Source of the DNA: Heterodera schachtii
Taxonomy: Eukaryota; Nematoda; Chromadorea; Rhabditida; Heteroderidae
Assembly (NCBI GenBank): GCA_023374025.1
Contig: SIJG01000088.1
Span: 285,538 to 349,537 of the forward strand
DNA: 64,000 nt
Reading direction: 5' to 3'
The position numbers were made by a program, and so were the translations under genes. How positions within the stretch are numbered: position 1 is the stretch's first letter; the number at the start of each line of letters is the position of its first letter. The notes below the pieces were generated by a model, which did not search any database, was not told the DNA's origin, and saw only the letters and a program-made list of their open reading frames with translations. Positions 1 through 9,779 of this stretch are shown here, piece after piece.

Positions 1-167
1 CCTTAGAATTAGAATTTAATTAATTGAGAGTTTTATTAATCATTATTTTACCAATTGGCAATTATTTTGGTCAGCTTTTTTTATTTTATTTGAATTATGA
101 TTTTCTGACAGTTCATCTTTATTCATTTATATGCTCTAAAAATATATTAAATCATTTTAGACGAAAA

Positions 168-665
168 ATGAAATTATTCCTTCTATTCTTTTTAATTATA
201 TTATTAATTGTCAAATGGGATCAGAAAAGAAAAAATTGCAGCAAAGTCATTTGGCGAAATATTTGGAGAAAAATGGGAAGAAAAAGAAGAAGAAAAAAGA
301 AAAGGAGAGAAAAAAAAGAAAAATAATTCAAAAATAATTATAAAATAAAAAGAAAGAAAATATTCAAAAAAAAAGAACGTAATAAAATTGAAAGAAAAAT
401 AGCAAAAAAATTGGGTACAAATGGAATTGGGCCTTCATCAACAAAAATATAAATGTCACAAATAAAAAACTGATGAAGAAAAAAATTGAAAATGTGCGAA
501 AATTCATTTCAATGGCAAATGAATTTAAAGAAAACGGAACATGTCAAAAAATAGGGCCAAAATTATGCCGAAATTAGTAAGAAAATTGGAGTTAGCCAAT
601 TCATAATTATCAAAACAGAACATTTTCAATTGGAAGAAACAATTTGGAGATGAACAGATGATTTA
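168..665 (+). pseudogene. Secreted HTH-repeat family, copy A (frameshifted)
   Basis: The ATG at 168 opens a hydrophobic signal-like leader (MKLFLLFFLIILLIVK) matching the leaders of the copies at 5587 and 7591. About 20 codons in, the frame is wrong: the family motif KSFGEIFGEKWEEKEE is readable only one base out of register, at about 240-290. Further on, relics of two helix-turn-helix modules can be seen (YSKKE at about 360-385, and an ISMANEFKE stretch at about 510-535), broken by stops. The last module ends near 650 with an NWKKQFGD-like string. The gene is dead. The ~140 bp upstream, including ACCAATTGGCAATTATTTTG, is shared with other copies, so the duplicated unit is larger than the reading frame. 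Confidence 0.7.
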
Positions 666-799
666 GAAGCGCACAATTTGGTTTAAAAACGCATTTCTTT
701 CTTGATAAAATTTTAGTATTCTTTAAACCATTAATGTTGCGCTTTTTTAATTAACTATTTTCATAGTATTATTTAATAGCTCTAGATGTTTTATACCAA

Positions 800-1345
800 A
801 ATATTATTTAGAAATTTTTTTTTACAAAATTGTAAAATAATTATGATTATAAATTTTCAATAAGTCTTGAGTCAAAATTTTTTGTCCTAACTTTTTTAAA
901 ACTGAATTAAATTTTTTGAAAATATATTATTTAATAGATTATATAGAGAAATTGAAGTTCAAAAGTAAATTTAATCTAATTGGACAACTCAATAATGTTC
1001 TAACAATGTTCAATGGGCATAATGACGTCTCCGAAAGGCAATTAGTTAGTCCATGTCTACAAATTCTTTTTGTTCTAATAAAAAGTTCCAAATTTTTTTT
1101 GGGTTATTTAATTATGCGCCGCAAGTGTCGCTTGTTGAGTCGAATTGTTAATTCGTTAATTACAAATAATGAGTTATTTTGGTGCTTTGACGAAGTTACA
1201 AAAGTACCAATGTGGGCGAAGTTACAAAAAGTATCAGAGTTTCAAAAAAGTTACGGACAAAAAATTTTTTGACTCAAGACTATTGAAAATTTATGACGAC
1301 AACTTTTTTTACAATTCTGTAAAAAAAAATTTCTAAATTGATATT
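800..1345. mobile_element. Foldback/MITE with ~100-bp terminal inverted repeats
   Basis: The left arm (about 803-905) reads TTTAGAAATTTTTTTTTACA, then TTTTCAATAaGTCTTGAGTC, then TTTTGTCCtAACTTTTTT. The reverse complement of about 1230-1345 reads the same three blocks in the same order with small gaps. No transposase is present between the arms, and the open frame running through the element is a by-product of the repeat. The superfamily was not determined. The outer flanks (AATATT / AATATC) are similar but give no clean target duplication. Confidence 0.65.
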
Positions 1346-1690
1346 CTTGTAGAAAACACCCAGAGCAATTAAATATACAATGAAATATTAATTTGATTGA
1401 AATTGAACCAAGTTATGAATTTATATGTTAAACATTTTTTGTTTTTCTACCCTTTGGCGGTTTTTAGGAAACGACCTAGCACCATGGAAAGCTCGATTGG
1501 ATTTATTTAGTTAAGCCGTTTTTTTTAATTGTCTTGAACTCTTAGTAGACATCAAAATCAACCCAATTAGTTTATGCGAGAGTCTTCGGCAATTTTATTT
1601 CAATGCCGATAATATTTTTATTCCTTATCGTTGGCTAAATGTCCATCCGTCAAATAAAATTGTTGATTCTTGTTTATTTGTCCTTTTTTT
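1345..1690. other. Non-coding stretch with a dispersed-repeat fragment
   Basis: I see no gene. The block around 1482-1510 (ATGGAAAGCTCGATTGGATT) recurs in diverged form near 9471-9495, so it is probably old repeat DNA. Confidence 0.35.
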
Positions 1691-2064
1691 GGCCTAACAA
1701 ATAAGGTACGCGGAAGCCGTCGGTTGGGCGCCGGCACGTTTGGGCGCCAGCGCGTTTTCAGCTATAACTTTTTTCTTTGTTTCAACCAAATCCAACATTG
1801 TTGGTATCTTTCAAAAGCCATAAGTGTCCTCTATTAGTAAGCAAAATTTTGAAAAATTTTGTTAAGATTCAAAAAACTTACGGGCAGAAAAATTCAAAAA
1901 ACCAGATTTTCCAACCTTTTTGTCTCTAACTTTTTTTAAACTTAACGAATTTTTTGTGAATTTTTGTTGGCTAATAGAGTATATGAAGGGCTTTCGAATT
2001 CTACAAAGATTGATTGATTTGGTTGACAAAGAAAAAAGAACATCCGACTGCCTTATGAACATGT
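1690..2064. mobile_element. MITE family II, copy 1
   Basis: The two arms are imperfect inverted repeats. The left arm has AACTTTTTTCTTTG, then CCAAATCCAACATTGTTGGT, then ATCTTTCAAAAGC. The right arm carries the complement, ending GATTTGGTTGACAAAGAAAAAAG. A closely related element lies at 6850-7170 and a partial one at 9600-9775. There is no coding capacity of its own: the open frames on both strands are read through the arms. Confidence 0.65.
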
Positions 2065-2300
2065 AAATAAAATTTGGTGCGTCTTAGAGCACTTTCGAAA
2101 AAAATTTATGAATTAATTTGGTAAAAACAAAAAAATAATGAGAACCCATTACTAATTGGGGAGTAAAAATCCAACGTAGAATTAATAAAAGGGATATAGA
2201 AGCTATTCCCGTAGGATTCGGACTCCCCATAAATCTGGGCGCATCGGTTCAGGGGGACTGCCTCGAAAAACCAAATTTTGCAGAGATACGTACCGGAACT
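2065..2300. repeat. Dispersed repeat, copy 1 (pairs with 3515-3860)
   Basis: It begins with TTTGGTGCGTCTTAGAGCAC and TTTATGAATTAATTTGG and ends near CAAATTTTGCAGAGATACGT. The same start and end blocks bound the stretch 3515-3860, while the centres differ. It is probably a non-autonomous element or the flank of one. Confidence 0.4.
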
Positions 2301-2679
2301 CTACAAGTGACTTATTTCCTAGCTTTTTTAAACACGGTGAAAATTTTTTTGCATTCACCAATTAATGGGCACAATTTTCTTTCTCTTTAATTATATTTTT
2401 TCTTGAACAAAGTTGATAGAATTTAAATTCTATTATTAATGGGTATTTATTTATTAATGAAAAAATCTGCACAAAATTAATTTAAATTTTTAATTCGATC
2501 AAATTACAAAATTACAATACTGGTCAAAAAATATGGATTTTATAATGAAAAAAATTTGATTTGTAATTGCTAATGATTGCAGAATTAAATATTTAATTGA
2601 CTTTTAAATAAATAGCAAATTTAATTGCTAAGCAAACACTCAATCCCTAAAAAATTAAACCGAATAATCCGAAAATGAA

Positions 2680-2900
2680 GTGATGAAATTATTGCAAATG
2701 AATGTTAGCGAAAAAGCATTTTTTAAATGGAAAAAATGTAGCATTATTTAAGTTAAAAACAGAAATATGATGAATTTATTCTCTACGAAAACGGTTTTCA
2801 CATTAAATGTTTTTATTATTTTTTCAATATGTTTATTTGGTTAAGTTATTAATTTGATGAAGAATTAGCTATCTTGAATTATATTTAATTTTTTTAATAT
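2680..2900 (+). pseudogene. Secreted HTH-repeat family, 3' relic (copy G)
   Basis: Only the last helix-turn-helix module and the 3' flank remain. Around 2690-2745 one frame reads DEIIANEC, a stop, then RKSIFKWKKC, matching the EIAKML...ILKWKKQF end of the copy at 5889-6188. The following AT-rich flank (TTTTTTCAATATGTTTATTT and onward) aligns with 6265-6365 behind copy E. It cannot make a protein. Confidence 0.5.
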
Positions 2901-3158
2901 GGAAATGCTTTGAATTCATTGCTTTTTTTAATCATTTGATAAAAAATCAAAACCGAAAGCCTGAATTATTTAAAAAAAACTCAAATACACAAGAAAAAAT
3001 AATTATTTTTTGAAATTTATTAAAATCATTTTTATCAATTAATTTAAAATGATGCATAATAATGATAAATATTTTAATTTAGGCAAAAAAATCTGTAAAT
3101 AAATTAATGATTCCTTTTTTGAAAACAATAAATAAAGAATAGTATCATATGATTTCAA

Positions 3159-3509
3159 TCAACCCTTCTGCTTTTCGTCCCCAAATTGTTTCTTCCAATT
3201 GAAAATGCTTCTTTTGTCAATTTTCAAAATTTTTGCATTTTCTTTGTCACTTATTTTTGGGTTTTCTTTTTTTATTTTCCAATAAATTTTCATTTTTTCA
3301 TTTTTTTCTTTTTCCGTTGTAAATTTACTCATTCCAAATTGTTTTTTTCCATTTTTTAATTGTGCCATAGTTAACTCCAATTTATTACAAATTTCGGCAT
3401 AATTTTCGTTCCATTCTTTGCTCGAATATTTTCTTTTTTGTTTATATTCATTTTTCATTGAAGTAAATTTTTGAACAATTTCCCGTTTTTGTTCATCATT
3501 TTTTAATTT
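3159..3509 (-). pseudogene. Secreted HTH-repeat family, 5'-truncated copy B
   Basis: A clean frame runs from about 3509 to the stop at 3159. The first ATG (3458) begins MKNEYKQKRKYSSKEW. It carries the second module (KYSSKEWNENYAEICNKL) and the third (EKMKIYWKIKKENPKISD, ENAKILKIDKRSIFNWKKQF), each resembling a homeodomain-like or transposase-type helix-turn-helix. Frame and similarity continue upstream of the ATG (REIVQKFTSM), so the ATG is not a real start. The leader and first module are missing because the sequence switches to the repeat beginning near 3515. The open frame is kept, but the copy has no signal peptide. Confidence 0.6.
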
Positions 3510-3514
3510 GAAAG

Positions 3515-3860
3515 AAAAGTTTGGTGCGTTTCAGATCACTCTCTGAAAAAATATTTATGAATTAATTTTGCAAAAATTGGAACGCAAAATAGGAATATCG
3601 AAAAATTTCAAATGCAACAAAATGGGAAGAAAATTTAAACATAATTGCAGCTTCTTCTCAGCTATTACCCTGCAAAATTTGGAATTTTTCTGATCACAAC
3701 TCGTAAAACTATGAGTGATTGAAATTTCACTAAAAAGTTTTTTGCAGACACCCACCACTTTTGCATTTAAAATAATTTCAAAAAATTTGATCGTCCACAA
3801 ATAATTTATAATTGATCAGAGGCTCCCCAAATTTTGCAAAGATACGTTGAGAAAGAAATC
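3515..3860. repeat. Dispersed repeat, copy 2 (pairs with 2065-2300)
   Basis: It starts with AAGTTTGGTGCGTTTCAGATC and TTTATGAATTAATTTTGC and ends with CAAATTTTGCAAAGATACGT, matching the ends of 2065-2300. It separates HTH copies B and C and cuts copy B at its 5' end. No convincing gene is present. Confidence 0.4.
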
Positions 3861-3894
3861 ACGATTTTAACCAATTTCACACACTTCTAAATCA

Positions 3895-4238
3895 TCTGTT
3901 CATCTCCCAATTGTTTTTTCCAATTTTCAATGCTTTTAATTTTTAGCAATTTAGCAATTTCTTTGTCATTCATTTTAGCTTTTTTTATTTGCCAATATTT
4001 TTGCATTTTTTTTCATTTTTTCTTTATTCGTTATGCGTTTGTTGTTAATTCCAAATTTTCTCTTCCAATTTCTATTTGTTGAACGGCTTACTCTGATTTT
4101 CTTACCAATTTCCGCATAATTTTGTTCCCATTCTTTTGCCGAATATTTTCTTTTTGTTAAATTCATTTTTTTCGTTAAATCAGTAGAGTTATGTTTCATA
4201 TAATTTTTTAAATTAGGAAAATTCATTTTTATTCCCAA
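3895..4238 (-). pseudogene. Secreted HTH-repeat family, copy C (frameshifted, unusual N-terminus)
   Basis: The frame from 4238 contains the module RKYSAKEWEQNYAEIGKKI followed by NWKRKFG and NNKRITNKEKM. At about 4005-4015 a run of eight A on the coding strand throws the frame off. The lost part is recognisable in the next frame to about 3897 (KYWQIKKAKMNDKEIAKL, then ENWKKQLGDE). The N-terminal residues lack a signal-peptide-like hydrophobic core, so the leader was lost or replaced. The homopolymer indel could be biological or an assembly error. Confidence 0.6.
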
Positions 4239-4504
4239 AATTGAATCTGTGAAAAAAGTTTCAACAAAAGCGTAAAATCTCTTTAGATGGAAGTGAATTC
4301 TTTTTATGTTTATTGAAAATATGTTTATAATTTTTGAGTGAGCTCTAATAGAAATTAATTAAACGTTATTTATTATTATTTTACCAATTGGCAATTATTT
4401 TGGTCAGTAGGATAAAAATTATTAAAAAAAATTCATTTAAATGCCTCAAAAAAGAATTGTGATTCAATTGAAGAAAAAAATAAAATCGTTTTAAGACGAT
4501 AAAA

Positions 4505-4975
4505 ATGAAATTATTCCCTTTATTAATTGTAAAAGTTTGGTCAGCTAAGGTGAAACTACAACAGAAATCATTTGGCGAAATATTTGGAGAAAATGGGAAG
4601 AAAAGGAATAAGAACATTTGGAAGAAAAAAGAGAAGTATTGAAAGATATTATAAAATAAAAGAGAAAATAAAGGAAAGGAATAAAATATTCATCAAAAGA
4701 ATGGCATAAAATTGATGGAAAAATGGCGAAAAAATTGGAGACAAATCGAATGAAAATTTATAAATGGATTAAAGAATTAGGGCTTCAAAAACAAATAAAT
4801 AAGTCCTTCAAAACAATAACTGATGATGAAAAACTTAGAATCGTTCAAAAATTCATTTCAATGGCAAATGAATTTAAGCAAAAAGGAAGAAAATATTCGT
4901 TAAAAGAATGTAAACAAAATTATGCCGAAATTTGTAATAAATTTGGAGTTGGCTATAGAACTTTTTTTTTAGTTC
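4505..4975 (+). pseudogene. Secreted HTH-repeat family, copy D (frameshifted, 3'-truncated)
   Basis: The ATG at 4505 gives MKLFPLLIVKVWSAK then KLQQKSFGEIFGE, a short leader plus the conserved linker, and ends at a premature TGA after frame loss. The first module reappears in another frame at about 4690-4780 (KYSSKEWHKI, then MKIYKWIKELG) and continues open to about 4950 through the second module (RKYSLKECKQNYAEICNKF). It then breaks into unrelated T-rich sequence. The third module is absent. At least two frameshifts are needed. The TTACCAATTGGCAATTATTT block at 4380-4402 upstream is shared with copies A and E. Confidence 0.65.
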
Positions 4976-5049
4976 TTTATTTCTTTTTTAAAAATTAAAT
5001 TAACAATGATGCATTCAAATATTAAATTTTATAAATTTCGTTTTTTACA

Positions 5050-5180
5050 AATAAAAGTTTTTTCCTTGACCGGGAAATGCGTCAGTGATACATCCGAATG
5101 TCCACTGTCGAATTGTCCGGGAGCCCTTGCGACGCCCAATTAAAGCGACATTTGCGGCGCAGAATTAAAAGACCCAAAAT
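5050..5180. repeat. Short GC-richer repeat segment
   Basis: GACCGGGAAATGCGTCAGTG followed by ATAC recurs in diverged form at about 8664-8703, at the edge of the short-word array. The open frame starting at 5098 covers this segment but resembles nothing I recognise, and I do not call it a gene. Confidence 0.3.
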
Positions 5181-5282
5181 TTATTGGATTGATAGAATTT
5201 GTTATTTAACAATTATTTCCAATTTAAGAATGTTTAATTCAACAATTATCCTTTTAAAGGTCATACTAATGGCCCGGATTTC

Positions 5283-5385
5283 GTTCAATTGGCAATTTAA
5301 ATTTTTATTTAGTCATTTTTTTACCAATTGGCAATTTAATATTTTATTTATCATTATTTTACCAATTGGCAATTATTTTAGTCAG
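5283..5385 (+). repeat. Tandem CCAATTGG repeats upstream of copy E
   Basis: Three tandem copies, with a period of about 45 bp, of a unit containing the palindrome CAATTGGCAATT followed by TTATTTA and TCATTATTTTA. Single copies of the same unit precede copies A (about 50-70) and D (about 4380), and follow copy F in reverse (about 7728-7775). This is the conserved 5' flank of the gene unit. A role as promoter is inference only. Confidence 0.5.
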
Positions 5386-5394
5386 TTGGATAAA

Positions 5395-5433
<39 letters not shown>
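5395..5433. repeat. (ATT)13 microsatellite
   Basis: An uninterrupted ATT trinucleotide run between the CCAATTGG repeats and the leader of copy E. Confidence 0.95.
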
Positions 5434-5586
5434 TCTTTGAAATCAAACAGGATTTCCTTATTTTATTCGTTAAATCAATAGAATTATGATTTATGTCAGT
5501 TTTTTATCAGAAAAAAATTCATTTATATGCCTAACAAAAATGAATTGCGATTTAATTGAAGAAAAAATCATTTTAAGACGACCAAA

Positions 5587-6188
5587 ATGAAATTATTCCC
5601 TTTTTTATTTTTGATTATAATTTTAATAATCAAATTTGACCAATTTGGAGCAGAAAATAAAAAAGTTGAACAAAAGTCATTTGGCGAAATATTTGGAGAA
5701 AAATGTGAAGAAAAAGAAAAATTGGAAGAAAAAAGAGAAATAATTGAAAAATATTATAAAATAAAAGAGAAAATAAAGCAAAAAGGATGGAAATATTCAG
5801 TGAATGAATGGAATAAAATTAATGTCAAAATTGCGAAAAAAATTGGGGACAAATCAAAAGAAAATATATAAATGGATTAAAGAAAATTGTGCAAAAATTT
5901 ATTTCAATGGCAAATGAATTTAAAGAAAAAAGAAAATATTCAAAAAAAGAATGGGAGAAAAATTATGGCGAAATTTGTAATAAAATCGGAGTTAGCCTTT
6001 CTGTAATTAAAAAATGGAAGAAACGATTTGGAATTAGCTACAAACGCATAACGAAGAATGAAAAATCGGAAAAAATGAAAAAGTATTGGCAAATAAAAAC
6101 GGAAAATCCAAAAATGGGTGATAAAGAAATTGCAAAAATGTTGAAAATCTGTCGAGATAGCATTTTAAAATGGAAAAAACAATTTTAA
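5587..6188 (+). pseudogene. Secreted HTH-repeat family, fullest copy E (disrupted in the middle)
   Basis: The first frame (5587-5871) opens with an ideal signal peptide (MKLFPFLFLIIILIIKFDQF), then KSFGEIFGEKCEEKEKLEEK, a charged helix, and the first module (KYSVNEWNKINVKIAKKIG). It stops where an extra A shifts the frame. Compared with copy D, about 65 nt linking modules 1 and 2 are also missing. The second frame (5889-6188) holds module 2 (KYSKKEWEKNYGEICNKIG, then IKKWKKRFG) and module 3 (EKMKKYWQIKTENPKMGDKE, then IAKMLK, ILKWKKQF). The layout implied by the family is a secreted, lysine-rich protein of about 200 residues with three HTH-like units. Function is unknown. Nuclear delivery after secretion is speculation. 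No GT-AG intron accounts for the break. Confidence 0.7.
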
Positions 6189-6194
6189 ACTTTT

Positions 6195-6840
6195 AGCGCT
6201 ATTCAAACGATAAATAACCAAAATCCGATAAATCTTTCCATACGAATCCATTTTTGAATTTAAAATTTTTTTTTTTCAATATATTTATTCTTTTGGCTTA
6301 TGTATTAAATTTGAAAAAGAAATATCATCAGTTCGTCTTTAATTATATTTTAATTTTTAAATATTGAAAAAATTGAGTGATAACTTTTTTTTAGACTGAG
6401 TATTCATCAGTCTGTCATAATTCGTGAGAACAATTATTTTTTTGCAAAGAATTAAAAGTTGTTTTTATAAATAAATTAACAATGAAACATAAAATATTAA
6501 ATTTTATAACTAACTTGGTTTTGTGTTATTTTAAAAAATATATGAAATAAACATTTTAGACAATTTAGACGAATTTTGATTTTACGAATTTTCAAATTAA
6601 ATTTTATGGATATAATTCTAACTTTTCCTTACGAATAAGACCCTGTCCGCTAGTATTAGATAAATGATTTTTAAAATTAAAAATTCATGTCAAAAAAATC
6701 AACTCATATCATTTGATATTACATAATTATTTTGCATATTTACGGCATTTGAAAATCAACAAAATTAAATGATTTAATGAAAATTGAAATAGAATTTATC
6801 AACTAAATATTCCTATTTCTGGCATTATGTCCATATTTTT
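6195..6840. other. AT-rich 3' flank and intergenic DNA
   Basis: 6265-6365 is the family 3' flank shared with 2800-2890. Beyond that I see no gene. Confidence 0.4.
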
Positions 6841-6849
6841 TGTCATACA

Positions 6850-7170
6850 TTATTCAAAAAAACTCTCCTGGCGGAACCCGTCAGTTCGGCCCCACCCAAT
6901 TTTTTGACTATAACTTTTTTTCTTTGAATCCAAATCAACATTGTTGGTATCATTCGAGCGCTGTAAATGCCTTCCACAAAAATTATGGCCAGAAGAACTC
7001 AAAAAACCAGATTTTCCAATTTTTTTTTGTTCAAAATTGACGAAATTTTTTGAGAATTTGCAGCCAATAGAGCATCTGAACGGTTTTCGAATGATACCAA
7101 CAATGATGCTTGATTTGGTTGACAAAGAAAAAAGGTATAGTCCAAAAACATGGCTGGGGCCCAACTGACG
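6850..7170. mobile_element. MITE family II, copy 2
   Basis: The arms are inverted repeats. The left arm contains AACTTTTTTTCTTTG, AACATTGTTGGTATCATTCG and AGCGCTG. The right arm contains CGGTTTTCGAATGATACCAA, GATTTGGTTGACAAAG and AAAAAAGG. It resembles 1690-2064 throughout, including CAAAAAACCAGATTTTCCAA in the middle. The open frames here on both strands are by-products of the arms. Confidence 0.7.
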
Positions 7171-7330
7171 TAGACCGTCTCCTTGGCATTTATCGAAAAT
7201 ATGATTTAAATATTTAATAATTCTGCATGTTTGCGGCATTTGAAAATACAACAAAACCAAAATGATTTATATAATTTAAATAAAATTTAGCAACAAAATT
7301 TTCATGCGAATTCTAAAAAACCAAATGATT

Positions 7331-7591
7331 TTATTCGTCTCCAAATTGTTTTTTCCATTTAGAAATGTTCGATTGATAAATGTTCATCATTTTTGCAATT
7401 TCTTTGCCACTCATTTTTGGGTTTTCTTGTTTTAATTGCCAATAAATTTTCATTTTTTCCATCTTTTCTTTCTTCGTTATTCGTTTGTTGATAATTATTT
7501 CGCCAAATGACTTTTGTTGCAGTTTTTCATTAGCTGATTCAATTTTGACAATTAAAAATATAATTAAAAAGAATAGAGGGAATAATTTCAT
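7331..7591 (-). CDS. Small secreted HTH-like protein, intact family member F
   Basis: An uninterrupted 86-residue frame with its ATG at 7591. It has a hydrophobic signal peptide (residues 1-20, MKLFPLFFLIIFLIVKIESA, probable cleavage after SA), then NEKLQQKSFGEI, then a single helix-turn-helix-like module (NKRITKKEKMEKM, YWQLKQENPKMSGKEIAKMM, ISKWKKQFGDE). Relative to copy E, about 110 residues covering the charged helix and modules 1-2 are missing, and the junction (FGEI to INKRIT) keeps frame. The ~200-bp 5' flank matches copies A, D and E. It is the only copy here with leader and module in one frame, so it is the best candidate for an expressed gene. The HTH fold is inferred from the pattern (IAKxxxI..ISKWKK). 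Neither partner nor target can be seen. Confidence 0.55.
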   Translation of the reverse strand: MKLFPLFFLIIFLIVKIESANEKLQQKSFGEIIINKRITKKEKMEKMKIYWQLKQENPKMSGKEIAKMMNIYQSNISKWKKQFGDE

Positions 7592-7594
7592 TAT

Positions 7595-7800
7595 TGTCGT
7601 TTCAAAATAATTTATTTTTTTTTTAAATAAAATCGCAATTCATTTTTTAAGGCATATAAATTCTGATTAAAAACTACAGAAATCATAATTCTACTTATTT
7701 ACGAATAAAAAAGGAAATCATTTAAATTTGCAATTGGTAAAATAATGATAAATAAATTTTAAATTGTTAATTGGTGAAACGATGATTACTAAAAATCATA
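7595..7800 (-). promoter_or_regulatory. Conserved 5' flank of the HTH-repeat gene unit
   Basis: Read on the - strand, it has CATTATTTTACCAATTG, TTATTCG...AGAATTATGATTT, TTTATATGCCTTAAAAAATG, AATTGCGATTT and TTTTGAAACGAC directly before the ATG. The same blocks in the same order precede the ATG at 5587 and, partly, those at 168 and 4505. Conservation over ~200 bp in copies whose coding parts are broken may only reflect recent duplication. Promoter function is inferred. Confidence 0.4.
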
Positions 7801-7859
7801 AATATATTTCAATTCCCCAATCATTTTTGCCTTGCCATTTATGCAAATTTTTCATTCAC

Positions 7860-8560
7860 ACTCGCTTACTGACATTTCGCCTACTGGACATTTCTCCAAC
7901 TGGACATCTCACCTACTGACATTTCGCCTATTGGGCGTTTCTCCAGCTGGGCATCTCGCCTACTGGAATCTCGCATACTGGACATATCGCCTGGTCACCT
8001 TGAACTACTGTACATCTCGCATACTAACATTTCGCCTACTGGACATTTCTCCAACTGGACATCTCACCTACTGACATTTCGCCTATTGGGCGTTTCTCCA
8101 GCTGGGCATCTCGCCTACTGGAATCTCGCATACTGGACATATCGCCTGGTCACCTTGAACTACTGTACATCTCGCCTACTGACATTTCGCCTACTGGACG
8201 TTTCTCAAACTGGGCATCTCGCCTACTGGTATCTCGCATACTGGACATATCGCCTACTGGGCACCTTGAACTACTGAACATCTCGCATACTAACATTTTG
8301 CCTACTCGACATTTCGCCAACTGAACATCTCGCCTACGGACATTTCGCCTACTGGACATCTCGCATACTAGACATATCGCCTACTGGGCACCTTGTACTA
8401 CTGACTTTTTTCCTACTCGGTATTTCGCCTACTGGACATTTCGCCTACTTCAGATGTTTCACCTATTTCGGACGTTTTGCCTACTTGGGGGGTTTTGCCT
8501 ATTAACCCAAAATTGAGCGTTTCTCCTTCGGCTATTCATTCGCCTACACGAAATAAAACA
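7860..8560. repeat. Degenerate short-word array (CGCCTACTGGACAT type)
   Basis: Dozens of variants of a ~15-bp word such as TCGCCTACTGGACAT, CTCGCATACTGGACA and TCTCCAACTGGACA run head to tail. A longer unit of ~155 bp is duplicated almost perfectly (7881 onward against 8036 onward), with a third more diverged copy behind. Words become sparse after 8440. The proteins with runs of HLAYW or FRLLD that can be translated from both strands are artefacts of the repeat. Confidence 0.8.
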
Positions 8561-9600
8561 TGGCCGATCCGCTAAATCCCTGGGATAGAGCAACTCAGTT
8601 CTGCGCGAATCCATGACGCCTGAATAACTGTCGCATAATGCAAAAGAATGCACGGCCAAGCGTGACCGGAAAAAGCGTCAGTAGAAAATGCGTCAGTGAT
8701 ACAAATATTTTAATATAAAGTTCTGTATCATTAGTATTGTAATAAAGAAGTAAACTTTTATAAGAAAATCCATTTGAATTTGAACCCCGGACCCGAACTC
8801 GGACAAATCGTCAGACAGTCAAAATTTTTAAAATTTGGATTTTTCTTAAAAATCGATTTAAATACACGGAAACAAAATGAAAGCCATCAATCAATCGATA
8901 AGAGATCATTTATGCCGTTTCCGGGGCCCTGACACTGTACTCGAACCAAAAATCGAAAATTCAACAAATTATCAAGGAAAAGAGCTGTTGTCCCGCCGGG
9001 TGTTCTCAATCATAAAATATTTATATTCGAATTTCTAATGAAAACTGCCAAAATTCCAAAAAAAAAAAAGAAAATTCATTGAATTTGAATAAACCTAAAA
9101 TTTTTATCAACAAAAAAAAATTAAATTTTGGCGATCAATTTTTGAAAAAATTTTTCAATTCTTAGGGGAGTGTTTTATTAAACTTTTTCTTATCAATTCT
9201 TAGGGGTGTATTTTCCCGATTTATTGCATTTTTAATGGAATTTTTCGGAAAAAACCCAAAAAAGAATAATTCAAATGGGAATTCAAGTCATGAACTTGTC
9301 ACAAAGTTTGAAAAATCTGTTTCTAAAACTTGAAAAATCAAATTCATGACAGATATGGAATAAACTATCGGCATTTGATATTAAAGGGCCAAAGAATCAC
9401 GCACTAACTAATTGACCCTTAATTAATTGGGGTTAATTGGATGCCTAATAAAGTCCAAGACAATAGTTTATGGAAAGCTCAACTGAATTTAGTAATTAAT
9501 TATTTTTTTAAATTACATCTTTATGCCATTAAAAAACGCAAAATTAATGGTATTAAGAACATTAAAATTTTACCAAGAAATAAAAAAAAAAGTTATGTCA
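8560..9600. other. Repeat-derived intergenic DNA
   Basis: 8664-8703 carries a GCGTCAGTGATAC segment shared with 5070-5095. At 9160-9215 AATTCTTAGGGG is repeated twice ~37 bp apart, and related TACACCCCCTAA segments occur near 27330. A block near 9471-9495 matches 1482-1510. I see no gene. Confidence 0.35.
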
Positions 9601-9775
9601 AACGGCGCCGAAAAAGCCATGAAAAAGTCAATTTTGGAGGTTTTTTGGCCATAACGTTTTTGTAAGAAATTTGCAGGCTAATAGAGAATATTAACAGCTA
9701 TCGAATGATACCAAGAAAAAATAAAAGGATGAACGATCACGAGAAAAAAAAAGAAAAAACGAACAAAACCCCCCC
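9600..9775. mobile_element. MITE family II, partial copy 3
   Basis: GCAGGCTAATAGAGAATATT, then ATCGAATGATACCAA, corresponds to the right arms of 1690-2064 and 6850-7170 (GCAGCCAATAGAGCATCTGA, CGAATGATACCAA). The left arm is not recognisable. Confidence 0.45.
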
Positions 9776-9779
9776 GGAC

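Noticed and set aside
6840..7260. Frames of 66-136 aa on both strands
   Set aside because: They lie in the inverted arms of MITE family II, and the same residues appear in the copy at 1690-2064.
7832..8359. Overlapping frames on both strands encoding repeated HLAYW, FRLLD or SSRRNV strings
   Set aside because: They are translations of the short-word array. Coding-like length comes from the repeat period, and both strands are equally open.
7860..8450. CRISPR-like array
   Set aside because: Words are degenerate and contiguous with no unique equal-length spacers, and the genome is eukaryotic.
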